Shown here: positions 51,566 to 59,825 of the stretch, in pieces | How positions within the stretch are numbered: position 1 is the first letter of the stretch | Layout of the letters: each line of letters starts with the position of its first letter | From: an uncultured bacterium | GTDB taxonomy: Bacteria > Planctomycetota > UBA1135 > GCA-002686595 | NCBI GenBank assembly: GCA_937896235.1 | Contig: CALBMX010000045.1 | Coordinates: 1 to 64,000 of the forward strand | Length of the DNA stretch: 64,000 bases | Reading direction: 5' to 3' | The notes under the pieces: generated by a model | Database searches by the model: none | What the model was told of the DNA's origin: nothing | What the model saw: the letters and a program-made list of their open reading frames with translations, nothing else | Made by a program: the position numbers and the translations under genes

Positions 51566-52694
51566 GCGTCCGCCAGAGTGCGACCGTCTCTGTCGCATTC
51601 ACTCGCCACGTGTGCGCCTTCGCCTGTGCGACGCGGTCGCCGCGAGCGGCCTGATCGGCACTGGAGTCGAGAGCGCAGGCGATGTTCGCTGCAAGCTCAG
51701 CTGGATCTTGTGCTGCGCAGGCCGGCACCAATAGTGCCCCATCGGTTCCCTCTAAGACCTCGCGGAATGCCGGGAGATCACTGGCGACGATCGCAGCCCC
51801 AAATGCCATGGCCTCTAGGGGCGTGATCGGTGACAGCTCGCCCGAGGAGAGGTGAATCAACGCTGCAGATCCTGCGACCAGCGCTGGTAAGTCCGCTTCG
51901 ATGGGATCGGAAATCCACGTCACGGATTCGACAAATGGAGAGCGGGAAAGCGCACGAAGAAGCGCTTCGGCAGCATCTCCGGCTCGGCCGCAAAACACCA
52001 GTTTGGCTTTGACGGACGGGTGGTAGTCGCGAAAAGCCTCGAAAGCTTTAAGCACGGCGAGAGGCTCTCGGGCTGCGCTGATCGCCCCGAGTACAAGTAG
52101 CCGCGGCGGGCCCGCTTGCATTAAATCATCGGCCGCTCTCGGAGCGGCGTCACGAAGCCAATGATCGGCGCCGGTCGTTACGGAGTGAACCCGCTCGGCG
52201 GGCAATCCCAACTGCGCAATCGCCTGTCGTGCTCCCGCTTGGCTCCCGCAGAGAATCGCATCCATTTCGAGAAGGGCGGCGCGCAAATGCGCCTCTTCGC
52301 GGGTGCCTCTTGCCGGCAGTTCGAGCAGGGGCTGGACCTGGCTAGGCCGGCCCTCTTTTCGGTGCGCAAGTGCGGGGACATGCGGACTCATTCTGTGAAA
52401 CACATCGAGAGACCCGCAAAGTGCCTCGGGCCCCTTGCCCGTCAGAGCCTGTAGCGCACTCGCGAGACGCGCCGGCAAGCGATACGTCGAACGATGTGCG
52501 TCCCGTCGCACGCCAGTCCCCGTGAGCCCCAGCGCAGTTGCTGGAAGCGACGCGCCTCGCCCCCACGACCACAGGTGGAGCTCGGGACAGTCCTCAAGCC
52601 TCACGAGCGCCCTTACGAGTTCGCGCCCATAGCGCCCGATTCCAGGCCAATGCGTAGATGCCGCGAAGTAGTCGATACCGATTCTCATCACCAC
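51546..52694 (-). CDS. GT4-type glycosyltransferase
   Basis: 382 residues. N-terminal acceptor domain with GIGRYGRELVRAL; the C-terminal GT-B nucleotide-sugar domain shows PPRLLVLGAISAAREPLAVLKAFEAF, KLVFCGRAG, LVAGSAALIHLSSGELSPITPLEAMAFGAAIVASDLPAF (E-x7-E type motif). It transfers a sugar from a nucleotide donor, probably to an envelope glycan or lipid; substrate unknown. No other glycan genes adjoin. Confidence 0.85.
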   Translation of the reverse strand: MVMRIGIDYFAASTHWPGIGRYGRELVRALVRLEDCPELHLWSWGRGASLPATALGLTGTGVRRDAHRSTYRLPARLASALQALTGKGPEALCGSLDVFHRMSPHVPALAHRKEGRPSQVQPLLELPARGTREEAHLRAALLEMDAILCGSQAGARQAIAQLGLPAERVHSVTTGADHWLRDAAPRAADDLMQAGPPRLLVLGAISAAREPLAVLKAFEAFRDYHPSVKAKLVFCGRAGDAAEALLRALSRSPFVESVTWISDPIEADLPALVAGSAALIHLSSGELSPITPLEAMAFGAAIVASDLPAFREVLEGTDGALLVPACAAQDPAELAANIACALDSSADQAARGDRVAQAKAHTWRVNATETVALWRTLTPPRS

Positions 52695-52757
52695 GGAATG
52701 CTACCACTCACAAAGAAATACGCGGCACCTTCTCTCACTCGTTTATCATGCCCCGCT

Positions 52758-53297
52758 ATGAGCAACGTCAGCCCCAAAATCGGTGTCATCACCATTTCCG
52801 ATCGCGCCAGTCGCGGTGAGTACGAGGACAAGTCAGGACCCGCGATCATCGCGGCTCTGGAGGACTACCTGATCACAGATGCGGAATACGTGATCCGTGT
52901 GATTGAGGACGAGCGGAAGCTCATCGGGTCTACGATCGTCGAGCTCGCTGCCGCAGGCTGTAGCCTGATCTGTACGACGGGCGGAACTGGGCCAACACTT
53001 CGCGACGTCACACCCGAGGCAATCGAAGATGTCTGCGCGAAAATGATGCCTGGTTTTGGCGAGGCGATGCGCGGCGCCTCTCTTGCCGCGGGGGTCCCCA
53101 CCGCGATCCTCTCCCGCCAGACGGCGGCCCTGATCGGCCACAGCTTGGTGGTGACTCTTCCGGGGAAACCCGCCGCAGTGCGTGTCTGCCTAGACGCCGT
53201 CTTTCCGGCCATTCCCTACTGCATCGACCTGATCGGGGGCGCCTACCTCGAGGGTAATCCGGAGGTGGTGAACGTCTTCCGCCCGCAAAGTAAATAG
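52758..53297 (+). CDS. mog: Molybdopterin adenylyltransferase
   Basis: 179 residues from ATG 52758; upstream extension overlaps the antisense glycosyltransferase and is rejected. MoaB/Mog fold: IGVITISDRASRGEYEDKSGPAI, CTTGGTGPTLRDVTPEAIEDV and LPGKPAAVRVCLDAV. It adenylates molybdopterin before metal insertion, needed by enzymes such as the molybdopterin oxidoreductase at 25517-27667. Stands alone, 180 bp before the next gene. Confidence 0.92.
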   Translation: MSNVSPKIGVITISDRASRGEYEDKSGPAIIAALEDYLITDAEYVIRVIEDERKLIGSTIVELAAAGCSLICTTGGTGPTLRDVTPEAIEDVCAKMMPGFGEAMRGASLAAGVPTAILSRQTAALIGHSLVVTLPGKPAAVRVCLDAVFPAIPYCIDLIGGAYLEGNPEVVNVFRPQSK

Positions 53298-53477
53298 CGC
53301 GCCCCTCGGCCTTACACCTCATTGAGAGGGCTTCCCCCATGCCTTTACTTGCGAAGTACAGCGATTCCGGGAATCGGCTAGCCCTCTCCCGCGATCTCTG
53401 CGATGCTTCTAGCGAGTCAACGGGAGTCAATCCTCCCGACCCCCGCCCATCCGGGCTAAGCCCAAATCCTTTTCATC

Positions 53478-54488
53478 ATGATCTCCTCGATCCTAAAGAA
53501 AGGCGCGGTCGGCCTCGCAGCTGCCGGCGCCCTCACGATGCTCCTCTCGACAACAGCAACTGTTGGTGGTATCAAGGCTGGCGACAGCGTCTCCTATTCT
53601 TGGCGCACGCCTCTTGTCAACGGAATGGGCCGCCAGTCCCTTGAGGACTTCCTAGGCACTCCTGTCCTCGTCGAGTTTTGGGGCACCCGCTGACCCTCTT
53701 GCATTGGGTCGTCCGTGCCGGCGGCCATCAAATTCCAAGCAGAGATGGGAGACGACCTTCAGGTCATCTTCGTTGAATCCCAGGGCGCAACCGCCCAAGT
53801 GGCGGAGAAGTTCGCCCTCGATCGCGACTGGCTGGGTGGCCAGGCGATTTGGACTACCGAACCCCCATTTAATACGGGCCTGGGTGGCCTTCCCTCCTGC
53901 GCCCTTATCTCTCCCTCAGGCGAGATCCTGGAGGTCGGCATGTCCGGCAGTGTCATGGGTGATGTCGAGGATCACATCGCAGCCTTCGCCAAAGGTAAGA
54001 AGAAGTTCCCGAAGGACCTACCCAAAGACCTGAAGAAGGCTTGGACCGCTAACTCTAAAGGAGACCTCGCCTTGGCGCTGGAGCTGCTAACCCCACTGGA
54101 AGAAGGCGAAAGCGAGCTCTCCTTTGCCGCTAGCGATTTGCGTCGCAGTATCACAAAGAACATCGAGTCACGGTTCAAGGCCATCACGTGGATGAAAGAG
54201 AACGGCTTCCCTTTAGAGGCGCTCGCATCCCTCGAGACCCTTAGCGGTGAAGTCGATGGCCACGCCGAGTTCACCAAACTTGCGGACGAGCTCGTCGAAG
54301 CTCTCAACGGCGAAGAGATGAAGTCCGAGATGGAAGCCGCCGCCGAGCTGGCCAAAATCGAAAAGGCGATCGGCAAGAGTGGTGCGGACGAGAAGGCGGC
54401 TAAGAAGCTGACCAAGCTTTCCACAGCTTTCTCCGGCACTAAAGTTGGCGCGCGCGCGAAAGCGTTGGCCGACCTGATCCTGTCCTAG
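53478..54488 (+). CDS. Probable selenoprotein: exported TlpA/thioredoxin-like protein with U-P-S-C motif
   Basis: One frame of 337 codons is interrupted only by a TGA at 53691-53693 (codon 72). Before it is a signal sequence and the start of a thioredoxin fold (PVLVEFWGTR). Immediately after it the same frame continues PSCIGSSVPAAIKF..., then VIFVES, the cis-Pro segment GGLPSCALISPSGEI and a ~160-residue helical C-terminal extension. In TlpA/thioredoxin proteins this place reads FWA-x-W-C-x-x-C, so TGA sits exactly at the first redox Cys; Cys75 is intact. Read as selenocysteine, the protein has 336 residues and a U-x-x-C site. A nonsense mutation is the alternative. Ends before terminator 54508-54551. 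Confidence 0.8.
53707..53726 (+). promoter_or_regulatory. Candidate bacterial SECIS hairpin
   Basis: GGTCGTC (53707-53713), loop CGTGCC, GGCGGCC (53720-53726): a 7-bp stem with two G-T pairs. The loop begins 20 nt after the in-frame TGA and has a G in its first two positions, as described for bacterial SECIS elements. An alternative, shorter fold (GCATTGG/CCGTGC around 53701-53718) places the loop closer. Confidence 0.5.
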
Positions 54489-54507
54489 GCCAACGGCCCG
54501 CAAAAAA

Positions 54508-54551
54508 GAAACCGGGGAGTCCGACCAAAAATGGCCGGGCTCCCCGGTTTC
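54508..54551. terminator. Bidirectional terminator between selenoprotein gene and tRNA-Leu(TAG)
   Basis: A perfect 12-bp stem GAAACCGGGGAG (54508-54519) with CTCCCCGGTTTC (54540-54551), preceded by CAAAAAA and followed by GTTT. It can stop the plus-strand gene ending at 54488 and the minus-strand tRNA transcript. Confidence 0.85.
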
Positions 54552-54579
54552 GTTTATCCCGCCCTTCGTGCAGAGATAA

Positions 54580-54661
54580 TGCGGAAGGGGGGACTCGAAC
54601 CCCCACGCCTTGCGACACAAGAACCTAAATCTTGCGCGTCTACCAATTCCGCCACTCCCGC
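54580..54661 (-). tRNA. tRNA-Leu, anticodon TAG
   Basis: Minus-strand cloverleaf: acceptor GCGGGAG with CTTCCGC, D arm GCGGAATTGGTAGACGC, anticodon stem CAAGA/TCTTG around TTTAGGT (anticodon TAG, G37), long variable arm, T arm GGGGGTTCGAGTCCCCC. CCA is not encoded, unlike the tRNA-Leu at 14781. Confidence 0.95.
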
Positions 54662-54724
54662 GTGGTGGGCAGAGGATAACGAGTCTCTCCGAAAGACGTG
54701 CGCCTCTTTTTGCAATCCATGCCC

Positions 54725-55975
54725 CTAAACTTCCTTGTGTAGCTCGCGCAGAACACTTGTGGCATAGCTGCCCTTGGGGAGTTGAAAGCGCAGCTCCAGG
54801 TACGAGCCAAGTTCGTCATCTCCCTCGGTGTCGATTGGATCGATCAGAGAAACACAAACCGGGCGCCGACCTCCCCGCCAAGGTTGAGCCGAGGGAGCCT
54901 CAAAGTCCGGGTACGCCCAGCCGTTTGCCAGCAAAACGGAGTCCTCCAACTCAGCCGCCCTACCCTTCGGCCGGGGCATCTTATGTCCAAACAATGGGCC
55001 CGAGGCACAGATCTCGCCCTCAGCCGCGCGCCGCCCTTCTAGGTCGAGGTCCTCGACCAGAAACGACTGCCTGCCACCTGGCATCCGCAGCGCCAAATCA
55101 CCGAGCCAAACCTCGCCGAGCTCCGCGACTCTCCTAGCTAGGACCTCGTTAAACAGCCGGGATTGGAAAGCCGCCCCGAAGAACTCAAGATCGCGCCGAT
55201 CGACACTTTGCCATGCGGCCGCGGCAGACTCTTCGTCGACCCTGCCGCCACCCCGAAGTAGACTCCCAAGCAGCTGCCGAGGCGCAAAGTCGCTGCGCGT
55301 CCAACCCTCAAGGGCACCCTCCAAATCCCCGCGCTCGAAAGCCTCACGCGCCTCGCGAAAGCGCCCCGTATCGACCGGCATCGGACGGCCAAGATTTTGG
55401 CGCAGCGCATCCAGCCACTCTCCCGCCATCAGCGCTTCGCCGATTTGATCCGTGTCCCCGCGATGCCCAAAGCGCTGCTCACCGAAGTAATTTGGGACAC
55501 CTCGCAAGGCAAGCTCCTGCAGAATCAGGCGCGCGTCACCCCGCCGCTCTTCCGACAGGTCACGCAGCCGAATCCTAAAGCGGTTGCCGTGTGTTCTTCC
55601 GATCGCATTCCCAGTGCGGTGCCGCGTCACCTCGAGCAATCGAATGTAGGTCGCAGCATTTCCACTCTCCAATTGTTCGAGACGGGACTCGAAATCCTTA
55701 GGCGGCAAATCCAAGCTCACCCACTGCTCCGTCACGGCGCGCGCATCCTTCTTCCCCCCCACACGCAGCTTGCGGCGCGAGACCCCAAGGCAATGCGCCA
55801 ACCTCCCCAAGGCAGCATCCGTCGTCATCCCGCACTTCTGGATTCGCATCCAGAGGTGCTGCCCCTCCCCTTCTGGAAAAAAGGCGGGGACCTCTTCCAC
55901 AACAAAGTCCGAAGGAGTCCGCTTGTACTCACAGGGAATCGGAGCGAAGCCCGGCGTAAGAAAAGGAAGCACCAT
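54725..55975 (-). CDS. truD: tRNA pseudouridine synthase D
   Basis: 416 residues from ATG 55975 (55999 is an alternative; the frame to 56236 carries unlikely sequence). Makes pseudouridine 13 in tRNA. Seen: DFVVEEVPAFFPEGEGQHLW, the catalytic Asp in GKKDARAVTEQWVSL, GNRFRIRLRD, GVPNYFGEQRFG and the TRUD domain LFNEVLARRV. Lies 63 bp from the tRNA-Leu(TAG) gene on the same strand. The 297 bp upstream to 56272 contain nothing I can name. Confidence 0.9.
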   Translation of the reverse strand: MVLPFLTPGFAPIPCEYKRTPSDFVVEEVPAFFPEGEGQHLWMRIQKCGMTTDAALGRLAHCLGVSRRKLRVGGKKDARAVTEQWVSLDLPPKDFESRLEQLESGNAATYIRLLEVTRHRTGNAIGRTHGNRFRIRLRDLSEERRGDARLILQELALRGVPNYFGEQRFGHRGDTDQIGEALMAGEWLDALRQNLGRPMPVDTGRFREAREAFERGDLEGALEGWTRSDFAPRQLLGSLLRGGGRVDEESAAAAWQSVDRRDLEFFGAAFQSRLFNEVLARRVAELGEVWLGDLALRMPGGRQSFLVEDLDLEGRRAAEGEICASGPLFGHKMPRPKGRAAELEDSVLLANGWAYPDFEAPSAQPWRGGRRPVCVSLIDPIDTEGDDELGSYLELRFQLPKGSYATSVLRELHKEV

Positions 55976-56272
55976 GGGCGCACAGGATACCGTCCCCATT
56001 CGAATGGCGATCGTCACATGCAGCAAGTCCGTGTACTCTTCACCAGAATTACGCCTCACAGTGCACGTAGGATTCTTCCGAGACTCGCACTCCGCGCGCA
56101 CCGACTCGCGAAGTGAAGAGAGCTCCCCATGGTACGTAGGGCTCCCGCGACTGGCCGTCCAGCTCGGATGAGATCTCTCCAGAAGGGGTCGGAATGGAGA
56201 CGGCTCCCCAAGCACCCCCCCCTGTCGTTTCCCCAATCTCAGGACTCGGCTCGCGCCGCTAGTTGATGTACT

Positions 56273-57343
56273 CTACGCCTTGGCAACCGCAGCGCGCACT
56301 TCCTCGACGACCATGTCGCCCCCTTCACTACAAACGTGATCGGCTGTCCCAACACCTTTGAGCTTGCCGCTACGCAGTAGGTCGGCCACGCTGCTTTCGA
56401 TGGCTACAGAGGCCTTCTTCTCGCCGAGGAAGTCAAGCATCATCGCGCCGGCCATGATGCCAGCTACGGGTGATGCGACGTTCTTGCCAGCGTGCTTCGG
56501 CGCGGATCCGTGGATCGGCTCGAAGAGGCTGACTTGGCCCGGGTGCAAGTTGCCCGATGCGGCGATGCCCATGCCGCCCTGGAGCATGGCGCCCAGGTCG
56601 GTGATGATGTCGCCGAACAGGTTCGGCGTCACGGCGACGTCAAACCACTCGGGGTTCTTGACCATCCACATGCAGGCCGCGTCGATGTAGGCGTGGTCCG
56701 TGGTGATGTCGGGGTACTCGGTGGCGACTTCGGCGAAGACGCGCGTCCAGATGTCCTGGGCGCGCACGGCGTTGGCCTTGTCGATGAGTGTGACGTTCTT
56801 CTTGCCGTTGCGGGCGCGGCATGCCTCGAAGGCATAACGGATCGCGCGCTCGACACCCTCGCGGGTGTAGACCATCGTCTGGGTGGCAACTTCAAGAGGC
56901 TGACCCTTGTGAACGAAGCCGTGCATACCCGCGTAGGCATCCTCGGTGTTCTCGCGGATGATCAGCATGTCGATGTCTTTGGGACCCTTGCCCTTGAGGG
57001 GGCATAGGCGCTCGTCGTAGAGCTTGATCGGGCGCAAGTTGATGTACAGGTCAAGGTCGAAGCGGAGCTTCGCGATGATGCCGTACTCAATCAGGCCAAC
57101 GGGCGCGCGCGGATCGCCGATGGCGCCCAGGAAAATTGCCTGATGGTCCTTGACCGCATTGAAGTCCGCGTCCGGGAAGATGTCCCCCGTCTTGAGCCAA
57201 CGCTCGGTGCCAAGGTCGAGAACGCTCTTCTTAATCGAAAAGCCAAATGCGCTCGCCGCGGCGTCGACAACCTTGAAGGCCTCGTTGGTAACTTCGGGAC
57301 CGATGCCGTCGCCGGCAAGCACTGCTACGTCATAACTACTCAT
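56273..57343 (-). CDS. leuB: 3-isopropylmalate dehydrogenase-like, duplicate copy
   Basis: 356 residues of the isocitrate/isopropylmalate dehydrogenase family: LAGDGIGPEVTNEAF, LGAIGDPRAP, LRFDLDLYINLRP, RENTEDAYAG, NLFGDIITD and FEPIHGSAPKHAGKN. It catalyses NAD(P)-dependent oxidation and decarboxylation of a malate-type acid. It is a second copy of the gene at 59826-60896. The core 56466-57323 looks base-for-base identical, while both ends differ (near the C-terminus SSVADLLRSGKLKGVGTADHVCSEGG versus a diverged version in the other copy). Preceded by a truncated LeuC-like gene. Confidence 0.88.
   Translation of the reverse strand: MSSYDVAVLAGDGIGPEVTNEAFKVVDAAASAFGFSIKKSVLDLGTERWLKTGDIFPDADFNAVKDHQAIFLGAIGDPRAPVGLIEYGIIAKLRFDLDLYINLRPIKLYDERLCPLKGKGPKDIDMLIIRENTEDAYAGMHGFVHKGQPLEVATQTMVYTREGVERAIRYAFEACRARNGKKNVTLIDKANAVRAQDIWTRVFAEVATEYPDITTDHAYIDAACMWMVKNPEWFDVAVTPNLFGDIITDLGAMLQGGMGIAASGNLHPGQVSLFEPIHGSAPKHAGKNVASPVAGIMAGAMMLDFLGEKKASVAIESSVADLLRSGKLKGVGTADHVCSEGGDMVVEEVRAAVAKA
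56466..57323. repeat. 858-bp direct repeat, copy 1 (leuB core)
   Basis: Appears identical to 60019-60876 at a constant offset of 3553 bp; every line I compared matched and overlapping frames in all phases translate identically. Sequence diverges abruptly at both borders although the genes and the following LeuC fragment stay collinear, up to 57792/61345. Confidence 0.88.
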
Positions 57344-57345
57344 GT

Positions 57346-57792
57346 CTATCCCTCGGTGTTGTCAGAGGAGGATGCGGAGGAGACTGTTTCCCATTCGCCT
57401 TGGAACATGCCTGTGGTGAAGGCCGCGATGCGACCCTCCACGGCACTGGCGGCAACGGTTAAGGGCGATGCCAAATACAGGCTGCCCGGGCCGCTGCGAC
57501 CTTGGAAGTTTCGGTTGATTGCGCTGACAGTGACTTGGTCCGGCGTATCGGAAACGCCGGGACCGCAGCCGATGCAAGCACCGCAACCGGGTTGAACCAT
57601 GTTGACGCCCATGCGCCTAAACAGTCCGTCATAGCCCTTGGCAATCGCGTAGTCGCGCGTGCCTTCGGAGCCGTACTGGATGTACATCTTGGTGCCGGCG
57701 TTGAGGCCGCGACCAGCAGTTTCGGCCTCGGCCAAAACGCTTGCGTACATGTCCATGTCCGTGTCTTTGCCCGCGGTGCACGAGCCGCCGTA
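57346..57792 (-). pseudogene. Truncated aconitase-family (LeuC) gene, C-terminal fragment
   Basis: The translated segment (from SCTAGKDTDMDMYASV to DNTEG) matches the last ~148 residues of the 60899-62938 protein without gaps, and keeps the cluster Cys in PGCGACIGCGPG. It lacks the N-terminal ~530 residues, including the third Fe-S Cys and the LeuD part, so it cannot be an active dehydratase. Homology stops sharply at 57792. Substitutions spread along it (ETAGRGLNAGTK versus ESAGRSLNPGTR) show it is older than the identical leuB core suggests. It ends 2 bp before the leuB copy. Confidence 0.85.
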
Positions 57793-57915
57793 TCGGCGAC
57801 CGCATCTTCGCCCTTACCCTGAAGGCTGCCGTGATGGACTTGCCCAATCGTATCGGTGAGCTTGAGCCGCCCCTGATCCAAGAGGCCGAACTGTTCGCAG
57901 CGCGCATCGAGGAGT
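57793..57915 (+). pseudogene. Severed 3' end of an unidentified plus-strand gene
   Basis: Directly at the breakpoint an open plus-strand frame runs to a TAG at 57913-57915, ending ...MDLPNRIGELEPPLIQEAEL-FAARIEE. Third codon positions are mostly G or C, as in real genes here, while it has no start. The source gene is not recognised; phage packaging proteins have similar tails, but that is only an impression. The following 238 bp to 58153 contain a GGTCCT triple repeat near 58019-58038 and nothing else clear. Confidence 0.45.
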
Positions 57916-58153
57916 AGCACGGGCTCTCTCTCAAAAAAAATGCCAAACGCAGGCAATTGTAATCCGATTCATCGACGTCCCCCATTGGGCATAATCGTCT
58001 TCTAGCAAGGGGATTAGCTCGGTCCTGGTCCTGGTCCTTGACAAGCTCCGAGGGAATGGCCATCGTGGCTCGTCAGCTCGTGGCCTTGAATCTCGTTACG
58101 CTCCCGAGGGCCGCTTGCACAGTTGCATCACACACGCACCAAGAGAGACTCCC

Positions 58154-58669
58154 ATGAAATCTCCAGTAGGCATTAAGTGCCTCACCGCTCTTCTCGCAAT
58201 TTCCATGCTCCTGTCTGCTGCTCCTCCTTCAGTAGACGCCGGCTGCCACGGCTGCAATCCAGACGGGGGAGGAACCCACACCGGCCCTACAGGGACCGGC
58301 TTTGGTGGATCCCTAGTCTGGGCCATGATTGTCGCTACAGTCTCGCCAGGTGCATGCACTACAAGTGACTCCCTGTGTGTGGAAGACACGCCCTGCCCAC
58401 TAGAGTTGAAAGGCTTTTACAAAAGCAATGTACAGATCATCGGCCAACTTGACCGCAATTCTGGATGGGGGCCAACATGGAGGTCGGGCACAATGCCTCC
58501 TAGTGCTAGCTTTGTCCAAGTCGGCGCTACCCACGACGATCCATTGGATTGCGGGTTATGGATTTGGCCTACGGTGACTATCACCGCTGTCACAGGGGGA
58601 GCCACATCTACAGTCTCTGCATTTTGCTATTGCACAGCTTGCCAAGTGATCACCCCTCCCCCCGGATAG
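58154..58669 (+). CDS. Small secreted Cys-containing protein of cassette B (171 aa)
   Basis: Counterpart of the protein at 9191-9748. Start ATG 58154 gives a clear signal peptide (LTALLAISMLLSAAPPSVDA), then A-G-C-H-G-C and a Gly-rich stretch. Middle Cys follow, then DDPLDCGLW and the C-terminal FCYCTACQVITPPPG. Not assigned to any known family. The 331-residue anchored protein follows after 9 bp, the same order as cassette A. Shared Cys spacing at both ends, with little identity between, indicates an old duplication. Confidence 0.75.
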   Translation: MKSPVGIKCLTALLAISMLLSAAPPSVDAGCHGCNPDGGGTHTGPTGTGFGGSLVWAMIVATVSPGACTTSDSLCVEDTPCPLELKGFYKSNVQIIGQLDRNSGWGPTWRSGTMPPSASFVQVGATHDDPLDCGLWIWPTVTITAVTGGATSTVSAFCYCTACQVITPPPG

Positions 58670-58678
58670 CAGGACTAA

Positions 58679-59674
58679 ATGAAACTACTATCCATTTTGG
58701 CTCTCTTGCTCGGGGCATTCGCGTGGGTCTTTTGGCCCTTCGCGAATGACCCTACTCCGCAACCCGCTCCTGATCCATCTTTCGCCCAAAAGGAGCCTGA
58801 GCAGACCACTCCACCCCAGCAAGAGAGTTTGCGGAAAACCGCCGAAGCTGAAGCCCCTCTTGATATCGGTTTGGCCCAGGGCTTCCTAGACCAACTCGCC
58901 GACCAATATGGTTACGAGCCGATGCCTGGCGATGACTTTTTCGGTCCGCTCCATGTGGCAGAGCGAATTGCACGAGAGAACGGGATCGTCCCTTACCCGA
59001 CTCGCTACCAAGCAATTGTCAACTCCCTCTCATCTGCACGAGCAGCTGAGTTGCTCGACTGCCTCCAAAGGAAGTACGCGCACATCGAACAGGGTGGACG
59101 CTTCCGGCTAGACGAAGTCTTAACCGAACCTATTATGCTGTGGGAGCCGATGGCCAAGTTCTTTTGCGAGTCTTGGCTGAAGTTCGACACTTTCGAATTG
59201 AAGAATGCTCAGCTGGAATTCAGCCTCCCACTGATCAAGCGGCACCACGTTGAGACCCCATCCATCAACATTCAGCGCATCACGATCAGTTCAGAAATGA
59301 ATCCGGGCGGCAAGGAGCTGACGGAAGAGCAGCTCGACTTGCTGAGCTCTGTAATGGACAACCACAAAGATTCGATTCTCGACCGAATCATCAACAATGG
59401 ACTCTTCGAAGCTCAACTTACTGCGAGGACCGCAGAAGTAGAAGCTGGTCGATACGAGCATGTACCGAATTTGGCTTTTGGAACACTTGAGCTCTGCGAC
59501 TCAACTCCAAAAGGGGCGACCGCTTTGCGGGTGATGCATGTTTTCGAAGGCTGGGCGGTCTACTTGGTCATTCTCCATGGGGAGTATCCAGAGTTGGACC
59601 AGAAGCTTGCCGACTTGCAGTTGGTTGTGGATGCTCGTAACAACGAGATCAAAGCGTTTATTGCCAGCTTCTAA
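58679..59674 (+). CDS. Uncharacterised anchored protein of cassette B (331 aa)
   Basis: Exactly the same length as the cassette A protein (8174-9169). N-terminal anchor (~3-20, LLSILALLLGAFAWVFWPF), Pro/Gln/Glu-rich linker (~24-60), then a soluble domain. Blocks shared with cassette A: DEVLTEPIMLWEP, MNPGGKELTEE versus LNPTSKTISEI, FEGWAVYLVILHGEYPELD and a final helix NNEIKAFIASF. No catalytic motif is obvious. Base composition is lower than the flanking leuB copies (31/60 G+C in 59401-59460 versus 37/60 in 60181-60240), consistent with a different origin. Confidence 0.75.
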   Translation: MKLLSILALLLGAFAWVFWPFANDPTPQPAPDPSFAQKEPEQTTPPQQESLRKTAEAEAPLDIGLAQGFLDQLADQYGYEPMPGDDFFGPLHVAERIARENGIVPYPTRYQAIVNSLSSARAAELLDCLQRKYAHIEQGGRFRLDEVLTEPIMLWEPMAKFFCESWLKFDTFELKNAQLEFSLPLIKRHHVETPSINIQRITISSEMNPGGKELTEEQLDLLSSVMDNHKDSILDRIINNGLFEAQLTARTAEVEAGRYEHVPNLAFGTLELCDSTPKGATALRVMHVFEGWAVYLVILHGEYPELDQKLADLQLVVDARNNEIKAFIASF

Positions 59675-59748
59675 CGCCCGCTTTGGAGCGCTTCACTATA
59701 GGGACTTCCCCACTTCGGTCTGGGGCGGCGTGATTCAGTAACTACGAA

Positions 59749-59782
59749 CAAGGCCGAGGCAGCTTTCGCTACCTCGGCCTTG
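59749..59782. terminator. Terminator between cassette B and leuB
   Basis: CAAGGCCGAGGCAGC (59749-59763), TTTC loop, GCTACCTCGGCCTTG (59768-59782): 15 bp with one mismatch, followed by CTCTT. It lies between convergent genes and can serve both strands. Confidence 0.78.
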
Positions 59783-59825
59783 CTCTTAGCCCGCCGCTTG
59801 CAAGCGGCAGTCGTTGCGACTAGCG

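Noticed and set aside
53715-54488. Separate 257-residue gene starting at a GTG after the TGA
   Set aside because: It would begin in the middle of a thioredoxin fold, is exactly in frame with the upstream signal peptide, and the only interruption is the TGA at the redox Cys position.
57459-58063. Overlapping minus-strand frames across the breakpoint
   Set aside because: They are out of phase with the LeuC homology and lack family resemblance; third-position G/C bias favours the plus-strand reading from 57793 to 57915.
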